From Zestomonas carbonaria (GTDB lineage: Bacteria > Pseudomonadota > Gammaproteobacteria > Pseudomonadales > Pseudomonadaceae), in the NCBI RefSeq assembly GCF_904061905.1, contig NZ_CAJFCI010000064.1, positions 1 to 64,000 of the forward strand: a DNA stretch of 64,000 nt, given 5' to 3'. The position numbers and the translations under genes are program-made. The stretch's first letter is position 1; every line of letters begins with the position of its first letter. A model generated the notes under the pieces. The model had not been told where the DNA came from and did not search any database. It saw nothing but the letters and a program-made list of their open reading frames with translations. This document shows, piece by piece, positions 1-12,179 of the stretch.

Positions 1-89
1 TGATCCCATCCCGAACTCAGCAGTGAAACGACTCATCGCCGATGGTAGTGTGGGGTCTCCCCATGTGAGAGTAGGTCATCGTCAAGCTC
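1..89 (+). rRNA. rrf: 5S ribosomal RNA, 3' part (gene begins before the window)
   Basis: The first 89 bases match the 3' three quarters of a Pseudomonas 5S rRNA, including the conserved GATCCCATCCCGAACTC stretch at the very start and the 3' strand GTCATCGTCAAGCTC that closes helix I. The 5' strand of helix I lies outside the window. This is therefore the end of an rRNA operon, placed directly upstream of birA. Confidence 0.95.
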
Positions 90-96
90 CTATGCC

Positions 97-135
97 GAAA
101 CCCCCGTCCTGGCAACAGGTCGGGGGTTTCTCTTT
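97..135 (+). terminator. rrn operon intrinsic terminator
   Basis: A ten-base arm (97-106) pairs perfectly with 121-130, and an inner CCTG/CAGG helix is capped by a GCAA tetraloop. The arm ends in TTTC and is followed by TCTTT. It lies eight bases after the 5S rRNA end, the expected place for the rRNA operon terminator. Confidence 0.9.
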
Positions 136-238
136 GCGCGGAAGAAAATACGGGCGCGTGGGAGTCTGGTTCTGCAGCTTTCTAGGCAATCCGGAGCTGC
201 GCCGATATGATGCCTGCCTTGCTGGAGGTGCTGTCGGT

Positions 239-1198
239 ATGTTGGCTCTATTGAGGCTTTTGCAGGATGGCCATTTCCATTCTGGAACTGCTCTTGGCGC
301 GGCGCTCGGTGTGAGTCGGAGCGCTGTCTGGAAGCAGTTGCAGTTGCTCGAAGAGGATCTGGGGCTCGCCATTCACAAGGTTCGCGGTCGCGGTTACAGG
401 CTGGCCAGCCCGATATCCATGTTGGATGTCGAGCGGCTGCAGGCGGCTTGTGCGGATGCGGGATGGAAGCTTTTTTGCTTCGATCGGATCGATTCGACCA
501 ATGCGGAGGCTTTGCGCCGTCTCTCTGCCGATGCGCCGCCTTTCCTGGTGACCGCCGAAGGGCAGTCTGCAGGGCGGGGGCGTCGTGGCCGGGATTGGGT
601 CAGCCCGTTCGCCGAGAACCTCTATTGCAGCCTGGCTTTGAGGCTCGATGGCGGTGCTCGGCAGTTGGAGGGGTTGAGTCTGGTGGTAGGGCTTGCGGTT
701 TTGCGGGCTCTACAGGATGTCGGCCTGAGCGATATCGGTGTCAAATGGCCGAACGACCTCCTGGCTGCTGGAAAGAAAATAACTGGCATTCTACTCGAGC
801 TGTCGGGTGATCCTGCCGACGTCTGCTATGTGGTGATCGGGGTCGGCATCAATACCAATATGCAGGCGGTTGCCCAGGAGATCGGTCAGCCCTGGACTTC
901 GGTACGTCTGGAGTCGGGCGTTCTGTGTGATAGGACGACTTTGGCGCTGCGTCTGGTTGCGCGTCTTGGCGAGTATCTCGAGCGTCATCGGACTCAGGGT
1001 TTTTCCGCGTTGAGGGGAGAGTGGGAGGCCAATCACCTTTGGCAGGGCGAGCGGGTCGTTCTGGCGTCCGGGGTGCAGCATGTGGAGGGGGTTGTCTTGG
1101 GGGTTGATCATCAGGGAGCCTTGCGGCTGCAAACGAGCGCTGGTGAACAGTGCTACAGCGGTGGCGAGCTGAGTTTGAGGCTGCACAATGATTCTTGA
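239..1198 (+). CDS. birA: Biotin--[acetyl-CoA-carboxylase] ligase / biotin operon repressor BirA
   Basis: Activates biotin with ATP and transfers it to the lysine of AccB; in many bacteria it also represses biotin synthesis genes. The 319-residue product has an N-terminal winged helix (about 1-55, helix [11 protein letters not shown]), the biotinyl-AMP loop GRGRRGRDW at 112-120 and the KWPNDL motif at 169-174, followed by the small C-terminal beta domain. The ATG at 239 is chosen because GGAGG lies about eight bases upstream and the protein then begins at the usual place before the helix-turn-helix; the open frame extends upstream into the 5S gene but that part is not coding. The 3' end overlaps coaX by 11 bases. 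Confidence 0.95.
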   Translation: MLALLRLLQDGHFHSGTALGAALGVSRSAVWKQLQLLEEDLGLAIHKVRGRGYRLASPISMLDVERLQAACADAGWKLFCFDRIDSTNAEALRRLSADAPPFLVTAEGQSAGRGRRGRDWVSPFAENLYCSLALRLDGGARQLEGLSLVVGLAVLRALQDVGLSDIGVKWPNDLLAAGKKITGILLELSGDPADVCYVVIGVGINTNMQAVAQEIGQPWTSVRLESGVLCDRTTLALRLVARLGEYLERHRTQGFSALRGEWEANHLWQGERVVLASGVQHVEGVVLGVDHQGALRLQTSAGEQCYSGGELSLRLHNDS

Positions 1199-1937
1199 GC
1201 TCGATTGTGGCAACAGCCTTATTAAGTGGCGCGTTCTGGCGCAGGATGAGGCAGGGGTCGTTGCTGCGGGTGTGGCGGACTCTGCGGAGCAGTTGCTGTC
1301 CGCTCTGGTTGCTGTGCCGGCGCTGGCCTTGCGTCATTCGCGGATGGTCAGCGTGCGTAGCGATGAGGAGACGGCTCATCTCGTCGCGCTGTTGGCCGAG
1401 CGTTTCGGTGTAAGTGCCTGTTCCGCGTGCGCGGAGGTATCGTTGGGTGGCGTGCGAAATGGCTATGAAGACTACAGGCGGCTCGGGCTGGATCGCTGGC
1501 TGGCCTTGGTGGGGGCCTATCATCAGGCGCGAGGCGCTTGCCTGGTGATCGACCTGGGGACCGCGGTCACTTCGGATTTCGTCGCGGCGGATGGTGGGCA
1601 TCTGGGTGGGTTCATATGTCCCGGGATGCCGCTCATGCGCAATCAGTTGAGGACTCATACGCGCAGGATCCGCTATGACGACGCCGCGGCCGAGGAAGCG
1701 CTGCATTCGCTGACCCCCGGGCGTTCGACGGTCGAGGCGGTCGAGCGTGGTTGTTCGCTGATGCTGCGAGGCTTCGTGCAGACTCAACTGGAAATGGCGC
1801 AGGAGTATTGGGGGGCGGATTTTCAAACCTTCCTTACCGGCGGGGATGCGGCCCTGGTAGAAGGGATGCTGCCGGATGCGCGCGTGGTGCCGGATCTGAT
1901 TTTCGTTGGTTTGGCGATAGCCTGTCCCTTGTCTTGA
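1188..1937 (+). CDS. coaX: Type III pantothenate kinase
   Basis: Phosphorylates pantothenate, the first step of coenzyme A synthesis. It belongs to the ASKHA-fold type III family, which is insensitive to CoA feedback and needs a monovalent cation. The 249-residue length is standard. The phosphate-1 loop [14 protein letters not shown] at the N-terminus, the DLGTAVTSD phosphate-2 motif and the [11 protein letters not shown] motif are visible. The start codon lies inside the end of birA (11-base overlap), so the two are translationally coupled; birA-coaX adjacency is common in gammaproteobacteria. Confidence 0.95.
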   Translation: MILELDCGNSLIKWRVLAQDEAGVVAAGVADSAEQLLSALVAVPALALRHSRMVSVRSDEETAHLVALLAERFGVSACSACAEVSLGGVRNGYEDYRRLGLDRWLALVGAYHQARGACLVIDLGTAVTSDFVAADGGHLGGFICPGMPLMRNQLRTHTRRIRYDDAAAEEALHSLTPGRSTVEAVERGCSLMLRGFVQTQLEMAQEYWGADFQTFLTGGDAALVEGMLPDARVVPDLIFVGLAIACPLS

Positions 1938-1949
1938 GGTCGTGCTCCC

Positions 1950-2639
1950 ATGCGTTGGCTGTTCCTGCTGCTTCTGGTTCTGAATCTCTTTTATTACGTC
2001 TGGCATCAGCAGCAGGCGCCATTGCGGGCCAAGGAGGTGGCGCCGATGCTGCTGTACCAGGGGGAGAGGCAGGGTATCCGCCTGCTCAGCGAGGCGGATC
2101 GCCCCCAGCAGCGCCGACCTCCTGAGGAGGAGCGCAAGGAGCCTGTGACTGCCGCCTCGGAGGCTTGTCTGTTCCTGGGGGGCTTCGAGCAGGATGAGGC
2201 TGCCAGGGCGGTGGAGCAACGCTTGATCAGTCTCGACGTGCGCTCCGAGGTCCGGGTGGTCAATGCCCCGGCCAGCGTCGATTACTGGGTCTACCTGGCG
2301 CCGCTTGCCTCCCGGCAGGCATCCGTCCGGCAGCTCAAGGAGTTGCAGGCGCGCAGGATCGACAGCTACATCATTACCCAGGGCGACCTGGTCAACGGTA
2401 TTTCGCTGGGTATCTTCCCGAGAAACGAGTCGGCCGAGGCGGTCATGCAGCGTCTGCGCGATGCCGGATACGAGCCGATGATGCGCGAGCTGCCCCGCGC
2501 GCATCGCAGTTACTGGGTGCGTGTGGCCCCGGAGAGCCGGCGTTTGGTGGACGGTGCGATGCTGCAAGTGCTGGCTGCCGATTTCGCCGGACTGGAACAT
2601 CAGATAATGCCGTGCGAAAGCGTTGCAACCTCTCAATAG
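1950..2639 (+). CDS. SPOR domain-containing inner-membrane protein
   Basis: A 229-residue protein with one N-terminal membrane anchor (MRWLFLLLLVLNLFYYVW) followed by a charged linker and a C-terminal region of about 80 residues with the alternating pattern of SPOR domains. These domains bind denuded septal peptidoglycan, so a periplasmic role near the division septum is inferred, not shown. It follows coaX by 12 bases with a GAGG ribosome site overlapping the coaX stop, so it is the third gene of the birA operon. It corresponds to PA4278 in gene order. No catalytic motif is visible. Confidence 0.85.
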   Translation: MRWLFLLLLVLNLFYYVWHQQQAPLRAKEVAPMLLYQGERQGIRLLSEADRPQQRRPPEEERKEPVTAASEACLFLGGFEQDEAARAVEQRLISLDVRSEVRVVNAPASVDYWVYLAPLASRQASVRQLKELQARRIDSYIITQGDLVNGISLGIFPRNESAEAVMQRLRDAGYEPMMRELPRAHRSYWVRVAPESRRLVDGAMLQVLAADFAGLEHQIMPCESVATSQ

Positions 2640-2741
2640 TTTGCATAGAATGGCGCCCGCTTCGCGAGCACGACCCTTCAGGGGTGGTTCGTGGAGATGC
2701 TGTCAGCGTTGCTAACCTCAAGTTTTTAAATGAGAAAATGC

Positions 2742-2770
2742 TTGACAGTGGGATGGTAGGCGATGAAAAT
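2742..2770 (+). promoter_or_regulatory. Promoter of the tRNA-Tyr/Gly/Thr(-tufA) operon
   Basis: TTGACA at 2742-2747, 17-base spacer, GAAAAT (four of six) at 2765-2770, then a GC-rich discriminator (GCCGCC) before the first tRNA at 2785. A perfect -35 with a GC-rich discriminator is typical of stable-RNA promoters under growth-rate and stringent control. Confidence 0.75.
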
Positions 2771-2784
2771 GCCGCCTCCCGTTT

Positions 2785-2869
<85 letters not shown>

Positions 2870-2893
2870 GATTCAGCGTGAGCTGCAGGCTCC

Positions 2894-2967
<74 letters not shown>

Positions 2968-2993
2968 GGTTTGCTGTTTATGCAAGGTGTTTG

Positions 2994-3069
2994 GCTCATG
3001 TAGCTCAGCTGGTAGAGCACACCCTTGGTAAGGGTGAGGTCAGCGGTTCAAATCCGCTCATGAGCTCCA
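2994..3069 (+). tRNA. tRNA-Thr (anticodon GGT)
   Basis: 76 bases, acceptor GCTCATG pairing with CATGAGC, anticodon GGT at 3027-3029 in the loop TTGGTAA, T-loop TTCAAAT, encoded CCA. Last tRNA before tufA, the same order as the tRNA-tufB operon of E. coli. Confidence 0.98.
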
Positions 3070-3076
3070 TTTTGTG

Positions 3077-3108
3077 AAGGCAGATATTTCGATATCTGCC
3101 TTTCTTTT
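3077..3108 (+). terminator. Terminator or attenuator hairpin between tRNA-Thr and tufA
   Basis: An 11-base perfect stem (3077-3087 with 3092-3102) capped by a TTCG tetraloop and followed by TCTTTT. It has all the marks of an intrinsic terminator, yet no clear promoter is visible between it and tufA, so partial read-through or RNA processing is likely. Confidence 0.8.
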
Positions 3109-3152
3109 AATGGCGGCATGGCTAGCTCAATTCATTGATGGGAGATGGTCTG

Positions 3153-4346
3153 ATGGCTAAAGAGAAGTTCGAGCGCAACAAACCGCACGTCAACGTAGGC
3201 ACTATCGGTCACGTTGACCACGGTAAAACCACCCTGACCGCAGCGCTGACCAAGGTCTGTGCCGAGACCTGGGGCGGTGCCGTCCGCGCGTTCGACCAGA
3301 TCGACAACGCTCCGGAAGAGAAGGCGCGTGGTATCACCATCAACACTTCCCACGTTGAATACGATTCGCCGATCCGCCACTACGCCCACGTGGACTGCCC
3401 GGGTCACGCCGACTACGTGAAGAACATGATCACCGGTGCCGCCCAGATGGACGGCGCGATCCTGGTCTGCTCGGCTGCCGACGGCCCCATGCCGCAAACC
3501 CGCGAGCACATCCTGCTGTCCCGTCAGGTAGGCGTTCCGTATATCGTCGTGTTCCTGAACAAGGCCGACATGGTGGACGACGCCGAACTGCTGGAGCTGG
3601 TTGAGATGGAGGTTCGTGACCTGCTCTCCACCTACGACTTCCCGGGCGACGATACCCCGATCATCATCGGTTCTGCGCTGATGGCGCTGAACGGCGAAGA
3701 CTCCAACGAAATGGGCGTTTCCGCTGTTCGCAAGCTGGTGGAAACCCTGGATGCCTACATTCCGGAGCCGGTGCGTGCCATCGACCAGCCGTTCCTGATG
3801 CCGATCGAAGACGTGTTCTCGATCTCCGGTCGCGGTACCGTGGTAACCGGTCGTGTCGAGCGCGGCATCGTCAAGGTCCAGGAAGAGGTCGAGATCGTCG
3901 GTATCCGTCCGACCACCAAGACCACCTGCACCGGCGTGGAAATGTTCCGCAAGCTGCTCGACGAAGGTCGTGCTGGCGAGAACGTCGGCGTGCTGCTGCG
4001 CGGCACCAAGCGTGACGAAGTGGAGCGTGGCCAGGTTCTGGCCAAGCCGGGCACCATCAAGCCGCACACCAAGTTCGAAGGCGAAGTGTACGTGCTGAGC
4101 AAGGAAGAAGGCGGCCGTCACACTCCGTTCTTCAAGGGCTACCGTCCGCAGTTCTACTTCCGTACCACTGACGTGACCGGTAACTGCGAGCTGCCGGAAG
4201 GCGTCGAGATGGTGATGCCGGGTGACAACATCAAGATGACTGTTACCCTGATCGCCCCGATCGCCATGGAAGAAGGTCTGCGCTTCGCGATCCGCGAAGG
4301 CGGTCGTACCGTCGGCGCCGGCGTGGTTGCCAAGATCATCGAGTAA
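3153..4346 (+). CDS. tufA: Elongation factor Tu (copy 1)
   Basis: GTPase that delivers aminoacyl-tRNA to the ribosomal A site. 397 residues with the P-loop GHVDHGKT, switch [10 protein letters not shown], the guanine motif NKAD and domains 2 and 3 complete. The start is the ATG before GCTAAAGAG, 18 bases downstream of the longest open frame, because it has GGAG eight bases upstream and gives the same length as the second copy. The protein is identical to the product of 19626-20819. The DNA is nearly identical from codon 9 to the stop, a sign of gene conversion. Confidence 0.98.
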   Translation: MAKEKFERNKPHVNVGTIGHVDHGKTTLTAALTKVCAETWGGAVRAFDQIDNAPEEKARGITINTSHVEYDSPIRHYAHVDCPGHADYVKNMITGAAQMDGAILVCSAADGPMPQTREHILLSRQVGVPYIVVFLNKADMVDDAELLELVEMEVRDLLSTYDFPGDDTPIIIGSALMALNGEDSNEMGVSAVRKLVETLDAYIPEPVRAIDQPFLMPIEDVFSISGRGTVVTGRVERGIVKVQEEVEIVGIRPTTKTTCTGVEMFRKLLDEGRAGENVGVLLRGTKRDEVERGQVLAKPGTIKPHTKFEGEVYVLSKEEGGRHTPFFKGYRPQFYFRTTDVTGNCELPEGVEMVMPGDNIKMTVTLIAPIAMEEGLRFAIREGGRTVGAGVVAKIIE

Positions 4347-4350
4347 TCGG

Positions 4351-4379
4351 TTGATCTCCCGCTTTCAGGCCGGCATAAT
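4351..4379 (+). promoter_or_regulatory. Predicted promoter of tRNA-Trp-secE-nusG, overlapping the tufA terminator
   Basis: TTGATC at 4351-4356, 17-base spacer, CATAAT (five of six) at 4374-4379. The -10 element lies mostly in the loop of the tufA terminator hairpin. The predicted start, near 4386, is about 15 bases before the tRNA. No other place for a promoter exists between the hairpin and the tRNA. Confidence 0.55.
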
Positions 4380-4394
4380 GGCCGGCCTGATTTT
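4365..4394 (+). terminator. tufA intrinsic terminator
   Basis: A ten-base perfect stem TCAGGCCGGC/GCCGGCCTGA (4365-4374 with 4381-4390), loop ATAATG, then TTTT. It starts 19 bases after the tufA stop codon. Confidence 0.85.
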
Positions 4395-4400
4395 CGTTAC

Positions 4401-4476
4401 AGGTCAGTAGCTCAATTGGCAGAGCGACGGTCTCCAAAACCGTAGGTTGGGGGTTCGATTCCCTCCTGACCTGCCA
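4401..4476 (+). tRNA. tRNA-Trp (anticodon CCA)
   Basis: 76 bases, acceptor AGGTCAG pairing with CTGACCT, anticodon CCA at 4434-4436 in the loop CTCCAAA, T-loop TTCGATT and encoded 3' CCA. It lies between tufA and secE, its standard place in gammaproteobacteria. Confidence 0.98.
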
Positions 4477-4521
4477 ACTTCCCGCTTAGGAGTTGGCTTG
4501 TATTTCACAGGATCCTCGTAA

Positions 4522-4890
4522 ATGAATGCCAAGGCTGAGGCCAAAGATTCACGCCTAGATCTGCTGAAGTGGTTGGTTGTCGCTGCTTTGGTCGTTGCCG
4601 GTGTGGTCGGTAATCAGTACTTCTCGGGCGAGCCGATTCTGTATCGTGTCATCGGTCTGATAGTGCTTGCTGCCATTGCGGCGTTCGTGGCCTTGCAGAC
4701 CGCAAAGGGTCAGCTCTTCTTCAGCTTGCTGAAAGAAGCGCGTACCGAGATTCGCAAGGTTGTCTGGCCAACTCGCCAGGAGACCACCCAGACGACCCTG
4801 ATCGTCGTGGCCGTGGTGCTCGTGATGGCGTTGCTGCTGTGGGGGCTGGATTCCCTGCTGGGCTGGCTCGTTTCTTTGATTGTTGGTTAA
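4522..4890 (+). CDS. secE: Preprotein translocase subunit SecE
   Basis: Essential small subunit of the SecYEG channel; its tilted C-terminal helices clamp SecY. The 122-residue product has three predicted membrane segments (about 15-33, 40-60 and 92-118), the long gammaproteobacterial form. The conserved cytoplasmic amphipathic stretch EARTEIRKVVWPTRQET lies before the last helix. It is followed by nusG after nine bases, and the pair is one transcription unit with tRNA-Trp. Confidence 0.97.
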   Translation: MNAKAEAKDSRLDLLKWLVVAALVVAGVVGNQYFSGEPILYRVIGLIVLAAIAAFVALQTAKGQLFFSLLKEARTEIRKVVWPTRQETTQTTLIVVAVVLVMALLLWGLDSLLGWLVSLIVG

Positions 4891-4899
4891 AGGTGTCCC

Positions 4900-5433
4900 G
4901 TGGCTAAGCGTTGGTACGTCGTGCATGCTTACTCGGGTTACGAGAAGCATGTCATGCGCTCGCTGATCGAGCGTGTGAAGCTGGCCGGTATGGAAGATGA
5001 GTTCGGCGAAATTCTGGTGCCCACCGAAGAAGTGGTGGAGATGCGCAATGGCCAGAAGCGCAAGAGCGAGCGTAAGTTCTTCCCCGGCTATGTGCTGGTT
5101 CAGATGGAAATGAACGAGGCGACTTGGCACTTGATCAAGGATACCCCTCGTGTCATGGGCTTCATCGGTGGTACGGCCGACAAGCCGGCTCCCATCACCG
5201 AGAAAGAGGCTGAGGCCATTCTGCGTCGCGTTGCCGATAGCGGTGACAAGCCGAAGCCGAAAACCTTGTTCGAACCGGGTGAAATGGTGCGGGTCATTGA
5301 CGGGCCATTTGCCGATTTCAGTGGCGTAGTTGAAGAAGTCAACTACGAGAAAAGCAGGATTCAGGTGGCAGTTACCATTTTTGGTCGCTCTACGCCGGTC
5401 GAGTTGGAGTTCAGTCAGGTCGAGAAGGCGTAA
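4900..5433 (+). CDS. nusG: Transcription termination/antitermination factor NusG
   Basis: Binds RNA polymerase through its N-terminal NGN domain and links it to Rho or to ribosomal protein S10 through its C-terminal KOW domain. 177 residues; NGN begins [16 protein letters not shown] and the KOW motif is in [16 protein letters not shown]. The start codon is GTG at 4900, with AAAGG nine bases upstream. Its binding partner S10 is encoded at 20973-21284. Confidence 0.97.
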   Translation: MAKRWYVVHAYSGYEKHVMRSLIERVKLAGMEDEFGEILVPTEEVVEMRNGQKRKSERKFFPGYVLVQMEMNEATWHLIKDTPRVMGFIGGTADKPAPITEKEAEAILRRVADSGDKPKPKTLFEPGEMVRVIDGPFADFSGVVEEVNYEKSRIQVAVTIFGRSTPVELEFSQVEKA

Positions 5434-5450
5434 CTGAAAACGCATCCCGC

Positions 5451-5479
5451 ACCCCGCAGTCGCTGACTGCGGGGTTTTG
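5451..5479 (+). terminator. nusG intrinsic terminator
   Basis: A stem of about 11 bases (ACCCCGCAGTC with GACTGCGGGGT, 5451-5461 and 5465-5475), a three-base loop, then TTT. It separates secE-nusG from the rplK operon. I could not recognise a convincing promoter for rplK in 5480-5548. Confidence 0.85.
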
Positions 5480-5548
5480 TCGTCGCTGGGATAAATAGAT
5501 GTCAATCGGGGAGCCGTCAGGCGCTAATACCCGCAATTGGAGTAGCTC

Positions 5549-5980
5549 ATGGCTAAGAAGATTCAAGCTTATATCAAGCTGCAAGTGAAGGCCGGTCAGG
5601 CCAACCCGTCGCCGCCCGTTGGCCCGGCCCTGGGTCAGCATGGCGTGAACATCATGGAGTTCTGCAAGGCGTTCAACGCCAAGACCCAGGGTATGGAGCC
5701 TGGTCTGCCGACTCCGGTGATCATCACCGTCTATAGCGACCGCAGCTTTACCTTTGAAACCAAAAGCACCCCTGCTTCGGTTCTGCTGAAGAAGGCTGCC
5801 GGTGTCCAGAGCGGCTCCAGCCGCCCGAATACCCAGAAAGTCGGCACTGTGACCCGTGCCCAACTGGAAGATATCGCCAAGGCCAAGCAAGCCGACCTGA
5901 CTGCTGCTGACCTGGATGCCGCCGTGCGCACCATCGCTGGTTCCGCGCGCAGCATGGGCCTGAACGTGGAGGGTGTGTAA
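5549..5980 (+). CDS. rplK: 50S ribosomal protein L11
   Basis: Binds the GTPase-associated centre of 23S rRNA; needed for factor-dependent GTP hydrolysis and RelA activation, and the target of thiopeptides. 143 residues with the family signature [20 protein letters not shown] and the proline-rich hinge. The last base of its stop codon is the first base of rplA's start (TAATG), so translation is coupled. Confidence 0.98.
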   Translation: MAKKIQAYIKLQVKAGQANPSPPVGPALGQHGVNIMEFCKAFNAKTQGMEPGLPTPVIITVYSDRSFTFETKSTPASVLLKKAAGVQSGSSRPNTQKVGTVTRAQLEDIAKAKQADLTAADLDAAVRTIAGSARSMGLNVEGV

Positions 5981-6675
5981 TGGCTAAGTTGACCAAGCGC
6001 CAAAAGGCCATCGCGGCCAAAGTCGAAGCAGGCAAGGCTTACAGCTTCGAGGAAGCGGCCACCCTGCTGGCCGAGCTGTCCGCCGTCAAGTTCACCGAGT
6101 CGTTCGACGTGTCGGTGAACCTGGGCGTTGACCCGCGTAAATCCGACCAGGTCGTGCGTAGCGCCACCGTGTTGCCGCATGGCACTGGCAAGACCGTACG
6201 CGTCGCCGTGTTCACCCAGGGTCCGGCTGCCGAAGCCGCTCTGGCTGCCGGTGCCGATCGCGTTGGCATGGATGACCTGGCTGCCGAAATGAAAGGCGGC
6301 GATCTGAACTACGACGTGGTGATCGCCTCCCCGGACGCGATGCGCGTAGTCGGTCAACTGGGTCAGGTACTGGGCCCGCGCGGCCTGATGCCGAACCCGA
6401 AGGTCGGTACCGTGACTCCGGACGTGGCTACTGCGGTGAAGAACGCCAAGGCCGGTCAGATCCGCTACCGCACCGACAAGAACGGCATCATCCACGCCTC
6501 CGTCGGCAAGGTCGGCTTCGAAGCCGGCAAGCTGAAAGAGAACGTGGAAGCGCTGCTGGCTGACCTGAAGCGTCTGAAGCCGGCTTCGGCCAAAGGTATC
6601 TATGTCAAGCGCGTGACCCTGAGCACCACCATGGGTCCGGGGCTGATGATCGATCAGGCATCGCTCAACGCGTGA
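5980..6675 (+). CDS. rplA: 50S ribosomal protein L1
   Basis: Forms the mobile L1 stalk that helps release tRNA from the E site; in E. coli it represses the L11 operon by binding its mRNA. 231 residues, standard length, with the conserved [15 protein letters not shown] motif. It overlaps rplK by one base and is followed by the L10 leader. Confidence 0.98.
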   Translation: MAKLTKRQKAIAAKVEAGKAYSFEEAATLLAELSAVKFTESFDVSVNLGVDPRKSDQVVRSATVLPHGTGKTVRVAVFTQGPAAEAALAAGADRVGMDDLAAEMKGGDLNYDVVIASPDAMRVVGQLGQVLGPRGLMPNPKVGTVTPDVATAVKNAKAGQIRYRTDKNGIIHASVGKVGFEAGKLKENVEALLADLKRLKPASAKGIYVKRVTLSTTMGPGLMIDQASLNA

Positions 6676-6682
6676 TGATGCA

Positions 6683-6865
6683 CGGCTGGTGGGAGCGCTT
6701 CCGCCAGCCGCCAAGATTGGGGTCCCTGCCTGGCGGGGGCTGTCCAAGACCGTAGGTGGCGCAAGCCTTAAACCACCAGCCTACGCAGATGGTGCTCCCG
6801 ATTCCTTACCGAATCAGACACCAAAACGACGTCGGGCTCCGGCTCGGCGAAACGGTAACATCCAG
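6683..6865 (+). promoter_or_regulatory. L10 (rplJL) mRNA leader, autoregulatory
   Basis: A 200-base gap between rplA and rplJ holds a structured leader: a GGCTGG/CCAGCC helix (6684-6709), then the conserved core with GACCGTAGGTGGCG and CCTTAAACC followed by CAGCCTACGCAG, which matches my memory of the gammaproteobacterial L10 leader, and a small GATTC/GAATC hairpin. Free L10-(L12)4 binding here is known to repress translation of rplJ and rplL. Confidence 0.8.
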
Positions 6866-6875
6866 GAGTAAACCC

Positions 6876-7376
6876 GTGGCAATTAAACTCGAAGACAAGA
6901 AGGCCATCGTCGCTGAAGTCAACGAGGCTGCCAAAGCTGGTCTGTCCGCTGTCGTGGCTGATGCCCGTGGCGTGACTGTCGGCGCAATGACCGGACTCCG
7001 TAAAGAGGCCCGCGAAGCTGGTGTGTACGTGAAAGTCGTGCGTAACACCCTGCTCAAGCGCGCCGTTGAAGGCACTCAGTTCGAAGTGCTCAACGACGTG
7101 TTCAAAGGCCCGACCCTGATTGCGTTCTCCAACGAGCACCCGGGCGCTGCTGCCCGTATCTTCAAGGAGTTCTCCAAGGGTCAGGACAAGTTCGAGATCA
7201 AGGCAGCTGCGTTCGAGGGTCAGTTCCTCGCCGCTAACCAGATCGACGTACTGGCAACTCTGCCGACCTACAACGAAGCCGTTGCCCAACTGATGAGCGT
7301 GATCCAAGGCGCCACCAGCAAGCTGGCTCGTACTCTGGCGGCTATTCGCGACCAGAAAGAAGGCGCTGCGGCCTGA
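6876..7376 (+). CDS. rplJ: 50S ribosomal protein L10
   Basis: Anchors the L7/L12 dimers to the base of the ribosomal stalk and is the autoregulator of its own operon. 166 residues beginning [20 protein letters not shown]. The GTG at 6876 is chosen over upstream in-frame codons because it follows AGGAGT by eight bases and gives the family length; everything upstream belongs to the leader. The C-terminal helices that hold L12 are present. Confidence 0.97.
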   Translation: MAIKLEDKKAIVAEVNEAAKAGLSAVVADARGVTVGAMTGLRKEAREAGVYVKVVRNTLLKRAVEGTQFEVLNDVFKGPTLIAFSNEHPGAAARIFKEFSKGQDKFEIKAAAFEGQFLAANQIDVLATLPTYNEAVAQLMSVIQGATSKLARTLAAIRDQKEGAAA

Positions 7377-7457
7377 TCCAGGCCAATCCGTCCCTTTCCG
7401 TAATTTGTTTAATTTGATGGCCGCGAAGGCTGTCACCCCAATACAGGAATTAGAGTC

Positions 7458-7826
7458 ATGGCTCTGACCAACGAAGACATCATCAACGCCGTATCCGAAA
7501 TGTCCGTCATGCAGATCGTTGAACTGATCAAGGCGATGGAAGAGAAGTTCGGTGTTACCGCTGCTGCTGCCGTTGCCGCTGGCCCGGCTGTTGCCGCTGT
7601 CGCTGCTGAAGAGCAGACCGAGTTCACCATCGTTCTGGCCGAAGCTGGCGACAAGAAAGTGAACGTGATCAAGGTCGTGCGCGAGCTGACCGGCCTGGGC
7701 CTGAAAGAAGCCAAGGCTGTCGTTGACGGCGCCCCGGGCGTTGTCAAGGAAGGCGCTTCGAAAGAAGAAGCCGAAGCAGCCAAGAAGGCTCTGGAAGAAG
7801 CTGGCGCCAAAGTCGAGCTCAAGTAA
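7458..7826 (+). CDS. rplL: 50S ribosomal protein L7/L12
   Basis: Multi-copy stalk protein that recruits translation factors. 122 residues with an N-terminal dimerisation helix, an alanine-rich flexible hinge (about 34-55) and the C-terminal factor-binding domain with [21 protein letters not shown]. It follows rplJ after 81 bases and shares the L10 leader control. Confidence 0.98.
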   Translation: MALTNEDIINAVSEMSVMQIVELIKAMEEKFGVTAAAAVAAGPAVAAVAAEEQTEFTIVLAEAGDKKVNVIKVVRELTGLGLKEAKAVVDGAPGVVKEGASKEEAEAAKKALEEAGAKVELK

Positions 7827-7872
7827 GCGACGACCTTGCGTCTACAGCCCGAGCGTTAAGCAAAAGGCTGGC

Positions 7873-7901
7873 GGCTGGTGGCTTTTGCCACCGGCCTTTT
7901 T
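7873..7901 (+). terminator. Attenuator between rplL and rpoB
   Basis: A ten-base stem with one G-U pair (7873-7882 with 7887-7896), loop TTTT, then TTTTT. The rplL-rpoB gap of E. coli carries a partial terminator that makes rpoBC transcribed less than rplJL. This hairpin, in the same 218-base gap, is the obvious counterpart; I see no strong promoter after it. Confidence 0.8.
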
Positions 7902-8044
7902 CCGTTATGGGCGGTTTGCCGAGCAGGCCTGCCCATGACCGGAAATCCGCCCGAGGGCGGCGCAGACCGTGAGGTTTGCACGATTTTCTGGCTGCTCCCG
8001 CCGGGTGTGGCCAAACAAGCAGGTGACCAAGCTGGGGAACGCTG

Positions 8045-12118
<4,074 letters not shown>

Positions 12119-12179
12119 CACGTGACGCGTATCGGGAGCGGGGGCTGCCTCGCTCCCCGCTCCGTCAGGAGGAAAGGCC

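Noticed and set aside
23..238. Upstream extension of birA into the 5S rRNA gene
   Set aside because: It would translate the rRNA and its terminator; the start at 239 has a good ribosome site and gives the normal N-terminus.
5480..5548. Promoter for rplK
   Set aside because: TAATAC at 5525-5530 could be a -10, but the sequence 17 bases upstream matches only two of six -35 positions, so I do not list it.
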